Positions 60,526 to 64,000 of a stretch of DNA of 64,000 nucleotides are shown piece after piece. How positions within the stretch are numbered: the stretch's first letter is position 1; each line of letters starts with the position of its first letter. The position numbers were made by a program, and so were the translations under genes. Source of the stretch: Rhodospirillaceae bacterium (lineage in GTDB: Bacteria > Pseudomonadota > Alphaproteobacteria > UBA8366 > Aestuariispiraceae); assembly GCA_002709955.1 (NCBI GenBank), contig PAQY01000007.1:124001-188000 (forward strand). Reading direction: 5' to 3'. The notes below the pieces were generated by a model that saw only the letters and a list, made by a program, of their open reading frames with translations, searched no databases and was not told where the DNA came from.

Positions 60526-63500
60526 ATGGCTGATCGGATCGACGTTCGGAAGCAGGATTTATTGGAAAAGGTACATGCCCTGATTGATGACCGCATCAAG
60601 AAGGAACAACGCGAACCTGCCCATGTCTTCACCACACACTATTACCGCAATGTCCCGCCGGAAGATATTTGCAATCGCGAACCAGAAGATCTGTATGGTG
60701 CCGCGATCTCCATGTGGACCTTTGGTCAGGAGCGCCCGCCCGGGAAACCCTGCATACGCGCCTATAATCCCCGATTTGAAAAGCACGGTTGGCATGCCAC
60801 CCATACGGTGATCGAAATCGTCAATGACGATATGCCATTTCTTGTCGACAGTGTGACGATGGAATTGGCACGCCAGATGTACACGGTGCATCTGGTTGTG
60901 CACCCCGTCTTTGGTGTTGAGCGGGATTCGAAAGGCAAGGCGCAGAATTTCCCCTCTAAATCAGCCAAAACGGAAGACTTCCCGCGCGAAAGTTTCATGC
61001 ATATTGAGGTTGATGAGCAATCCAACCCGGATGTGCTGAAGGCTATCGAAGATGGGATACGCTCGGTTCTGGACGATGTTCGCGCGACCGTTACGGATTG
61101 GCGCGATATGCGGGCGCAGACCCTGAAGATCGAAAAGCAACTCAGCAAAAATCCACCAAAGGGCATGGATAAAGCCCTGGTGTCTGAGACGGCGTCCTTC
61201 CTGAAATGGCTGCATGATGAACATTTCACGTTTATGGGCTACCGTGAAATTGACTATTTTGGCTCCGGGAAAAAGGCGCGTCTGGACATCGTGCCAGACA
61301 GCGGCCTTGGTATTCTAAAAGACCCGCAACGCCTTGTATTTGATGGGCTGCGCAATCTGGGCGCGCTTCCTGCTCAGATTCAGGCACAAATGCGCGCGCC
61401 GGACCTGGTTCGTATCACCAAAGCCAATAATCGTTCCACCGTTCATCGTCGTGTTCATATGGATACGATTGCGATCAAGAAGTTTGATGCGGATGGAGCC
61501 GTGGTTGGTGAACATCTGTTCATCGGATTGTTAACCTCTGTCGCCTATAACCAATCGCCGCGCGAAATCCCGCTGTTGCGGCAAAAGGTCAATGCGGTGA
61601 TCGAAGCGTCTGGTTTTGAACCCGGTGGCCATTCATCAAAGGCCCTGACGCATGTTCTGGAAAGCTATCCGCGTGATGAGCTGTTCCAGATTTCCGTGGA
61701 TCTGTTGAGCGATATTTCGCGCGGAATCCTGTTCCTGCAGGAACGCCAGCGGATTGCTGTTTTCCTGCGCCCCGACCCATTCCAGCGCTATATCTCCGCC
61801 CTGGTCTATGTACCGCGCGATCGCTTTTCTTCATCCTTGCGCAAGCTGATCGGCAGGCAACTGGGTAAGGAATTCAAGGGCCATATCGCCGCGCATTATA
61901 CGTTCATGACCGATGAACCGCTTACCCGTGTGCAGTTTATCGTCAAAACGCAACCCGGCAACGTACCTGATATCGACCGCAAGGAACTGGAAGAACATCT
62001 GGCCGATGTGACCCGCACCTGGGAAGATCGCCTGCAGCAGGCCCTGGTCGAAAATCTGGGTGAAGAGCGTGGTATGGGTCTGTTCCATCGTTATCGCGAA
62101 GCCTTCCCTCATGCCTATGCCGAAGTGTTCAATGTTCAGACAGCCTGCTATGACATAGAAAATGTGGAACAGGCGCTGGCCAATAACAGCCACCAGGTGA
62201 ACCTGTATCACCCGATTGAGGCTGGCGCGAACCAGCTGCGCTTTAAGATCTACAGCCCCAACAAGCCGCTGGTCCTCTCTGCGGTGATGCCCATGTTGGA
62301 AAATATGGGCGTCATGGTGATGGAAGAATTGCTGTATGAAATTCATCCGGCGGGGTCAAAGAACGTCCCCGGACGACTGATCACAGACCACACGTCTGAA
62401 TCCGATGAAAGGGATGCAGAGCAAAGCCTGTATCTTCACGATTTCGCCCTGGAAAGTAAGGATGGGCGCGACATCGATTTTGCCAGCGTGCGCGAGGTTT
62501 TCCACGAAAGCTTCCTGCAGGTCCTGTCGGGTGAGGTCGAAAGCGATGGTTTCAATCGATTGGTTCTGTCTGCCGGCCTGGCCTGGCGGGATGTGGTGAT
62601 CAGCCGGGCCTATTCAAAATATCTGCGTCAGGCCGGAATCCCCTTCTCTCAGGACTATATGGCCGAAACGCTGGCGAAGAATCCTGGCATTGTTCGCAAT
62701 CTGGCGAAATTGTTCACAACCCGCTTTGACCCGAATTTTACAGGGGACCGCGAAACTGCCTGCGCCGGATATGTTGCACAGATTGAAGCCGCGCTGGAGG
62801 ATGTCAGTAATCTGGACGAGGACCGGATCATCCGCCGTTTCCTGAATATGGTCCAGGTCACATTGCGCACGAATTTTTATCAGCCGGGACCAGACGGGCG
62901 ACCAAAGTCCTATGTGTCTTTGAAATTCGCCAGCCGGGATATTCTGGAAATTCCCCAGCCCGCGCCGTTGCGGGAAATTTTTGTCTATAGCCCGCGGTTT
63001 GAGGCCGTACATCTGCGCTTTGGCCTTGTTGCGCGCGGTGGGCTGCGATGGTCCGACCGGCGAGAGGATTTCCGCACAGAGGTCCTGGGCCTGGTAAAGG
63101 CACAGCAGGTGAAGAATGCAGTTATCGTGCCCGTCGGGTCCAAGGGTGGTTTCGTGTTGAAGAAGGCACCGCCCCCCTCTGACCGACAGGCATTCCAGCA
63201 GGAAGGGATAACCTGCTATCAGACCTTTATTTCCGGCATGCTGGACATCACCGATAATCTAGTGACCGGTGATTTGGTCCCGCCGTCGCATGTCGTGCGT
63301 CATGATCAGGATGACCCCTATCTGGTGGTCGCGGCAGACAAGGGTACAGCGACATTCTCTGATTACGCCAATGCGATTTCGCAACATTATGGTTTCTGGC
63401 TGGGGGATGCCTTCGCATCGGGGGGGTCGGCTGGCTATGATCATAAAAAGATGGGCATCACCGCCAAGGGCGGTTGGGAAGCTGTCAAACGCCATTTCCG

Positions 63501-64000
63501 AGAATTTGGTCACGATACCCAGACCCAGGATTTCAGTGTTGTCGGGATCGGGGATATGGGCGGCGACGTTTTTGGTAATGGGATGATCCTCAGTGAGCAT
63601 ATCTGCCTGAAAGTCGCCTTTAACCATCTGCATATCTTTATCGATCCGACTCCAGACCCCAAGAAGACCTTTATTGAGCGCAAACGCCTGTTTGATGCGG
63701 TGAAAGGGTGGGCGGATTATGACACCTCTCTGATCTCCAAAGGGGGAGGCATTTTTGATCGTTCCGCCAAGTCGATTAAATTGACGCCGGAAATGAAGGC
63801 CATGCTGGAGGTGACGGAAGATACGATGCCACCCGCGCAATTGATCCGGGCGGCACTGCGGATGCCGGTGGACTTGTTGTGGTTCGGCGGTATCGGGACC
63901 TATGTGAAACATACCGATGAAAGCAATGCGGATGTCGGGGATCGCGCCAATGATTCCCTGCGGGTCGATGCCGATGAAGTGCGCGCAAAGGTGATTGGGG
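60526..64000 (+). CDS. NAD-specific glutamate dehydrogenase, large (about 180 kDa) type, 3' end beyond window
   Basis: Partial: 1158 codons are visible, roughly the first 70 percent of a family of about 1600 residues. The N-terminal regulatory part includes ACT-like segments (residues about 80-520), then the catalytic region with GLRWSDRREDFRTEVLGLVKAQ near 845-865 and PVGSKGGFVLKK near 870, and the conserved VGIGDMGGDVFGNGMI near 1006. It oxidises glutamate to 2-oxoglutarate and ammonia with NAD, feeding amino-acid breakdown, which suits the ectoine and peptide uptake genes here. Start ATG 60526 has GGGGGA upstream. A 239-bp gap precedes it. Confidence 0.95.
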   Translation, partial: MADRIDVRKQDLLEKVHALIDDRIKKEQREPAHVFTTHYYRNVPPEDICNREPEDLYGAAISMWTFGQERPPGKPCIRAYNPRFEKHGWHATHTVIEIVNDDMPFLVDSVTMELARQMYTVHLVVHPVFGVERDSKGKAQNFPSKSAKTEDFPRESFMHIEVDEQSNPDVLKAIEDGIRSVLDDVRATVTDWRDMRAQTLKIEKQLSKNPPKGMDKALVSETASFLKWLHDEHFTFMGYREIDYFGSGKKARLDIVPDSGLGILKDPQRLVFDGLRNLGALPAQIQAQMRAPDLVRITKANNRSTVHRRVHMDTIAIKKFDADGAVVGEHLFIGLLTSVAYNQSPREIPLLRQKVNAVIEASGFEPGGHSSKALTHVLESYPRDELFQISVDLLSDISRGILFLQERQRIAVFLRPDPFQRYISALVYVPRDRFSSSLRKLIGRQLGKEFKGHIAAHYTFMTDEPLTRVQFIVKTQPGNVPDIDRKELEEHLADVTRTWEDRLQQALVENLGEERGMGLFHRYREAFPHAYAEVFNVQTACYDIENVEQALANNSHQVNLYHPIEAGANQLRFKIYSPNKPLVLSAVMPMLENMGVMVMEELLYEIHPAGSKNVPGRLITDHTSESDERDAEQSLYLHDFALESKDGRDIDFASVREVFHESFLQVLSGEVESDGFNRLVLSAGLAWRDVVISRAYSKYLRQAGIPFSQDYMAETLAKNPGIVRNLAKLFTTRFDPNFTGDRETACAGYVAQIEAALEDVSNLDEDRIIRRFLNMVQVTLRTNFYQPGPDGRPKSYVSLKFASRDILEIPQPAPLREIFVYSPRFEAVHLRFGLVARGGLRWSDRREDFRTEVLGLVKAQQVKNAVIVPVGSKGGFVLKKAPPPSDRQAFQQEGITCYQTFISGMLDITDNLVTGDLVPPSHVVRHDQDDPYLVVAADKGTATFSDYANAISQHYGFWLGDAFASGGSAGYDHKKMGITAKGGWEAVKRHFREFGHDTQTQDFSVVGIGDMGGDVFGNGMILSEHICLKVAFNHLHIFIDPTPDPKKTFIERKRLFDAVKGWADYDTSLISKGGGIFDRSAKSIKLTPEMKAMLEVTEDTMPPAQLIRAALRMPVDLLWFGGIGTYVKHTDESNADVGDRANDSLRVDADEVRAKVIG

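Overview
The window looks like chromosome of a salt-adapted alphaproteobacterium, probably of the Rhodospirillales type. GC content is moderate and genes are tightly packed, with short gaps and several convergent overlaps. Lineage markers are RpoH beside a DUF6476-like protein and an RluD-type synthase, a hisZ-purA pair, a large NAD-type glutamate dehydrogenase, and a complete ectoine catabolism set. No rRNA, tRNA, CRISPR array, prophage or insertion sequence was seen. The assignment rests on gene content read by eye, not on a database search.

Layout: (1) 1-5518, ectoine degradation: doeA (cut by the left edge, divergent), the Lrp/AsnC regulator doeX, doeC, doeD and doeB. (2) 5499-13660, a BASS-like transporter, moaA, a small protein, a polyferredoxin, a pirin, a DUF6476-like protein, rluD and rpoH. 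(3) 13742-21241, all leftward: a 4-TM protein, a tail-anchored pseudokinase, purA, hisZ, a ferredoxin-reductase-type flavoprotein and a class II aldolase. (4) 21467-24011, an ABC ATPase, an FtsX-type permease with a striking His/Asp-rich segment, and a DUF3299-like exported protein, probably a metal-linked system. (5) 24134-33518, polyprenyl diphosphate synthase, a nucleotide-sugar dehydrogenase, a desaturase/TIM-barrel pair with a divergent LysR regulator, a TauE-like permease, a hydrolase, recQ and an unknown gene. (6) 33625-41930, clpB, a PhnZ-like HD-domain oxygenase, a CHASE-PAS-GGDEF-EAL protein, dusA and a small unknown. (7) 42069-51047, an O-antigen-ligase-like protein, an aminotransferase and a peptide-type ABC importer. 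(8) 51081-55066, a gentisate-pathway-like operon with a divergent MarR regulator. (9) 55202-64000, a hybrid histidine kinase, two single-receiver regulators, a stand-alone Hpt protein, a DUF2306-like protein and the first 1158 codons of NAD-glutamate dehydrogenase.

How the parts fit: DoeA opens ectoine, DoeB deacetylates the product, DoeD transaminates diaminobutyrate and DoeC oxidises aspartate semialdehyde to aspartate, with DoeX as the likely regulator. rpoH and clpB both carry a CTTG-N-C(C/T)(A/T)T type heat-shock promoter, so sigma-32 autoregulation and ClpB control can be read from the DNA. The gentisate-type operon supplies the hydroxylase, isomerase and hydrolase but not the ring-cleaving dioxygenase. 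A strong hairpin after the importer's binding-protein gene probably sets a high ratio of binding protein to permease.

The best candidates for undescribed biology are the His-rich FtsX/DUF3299 ABC system with a possible Zur-like operator, the pseudokinase plus 4-TM protein pair, the desaturase/TIM-barrel/LysR module and the orphan PhnZ-like oxygenase.
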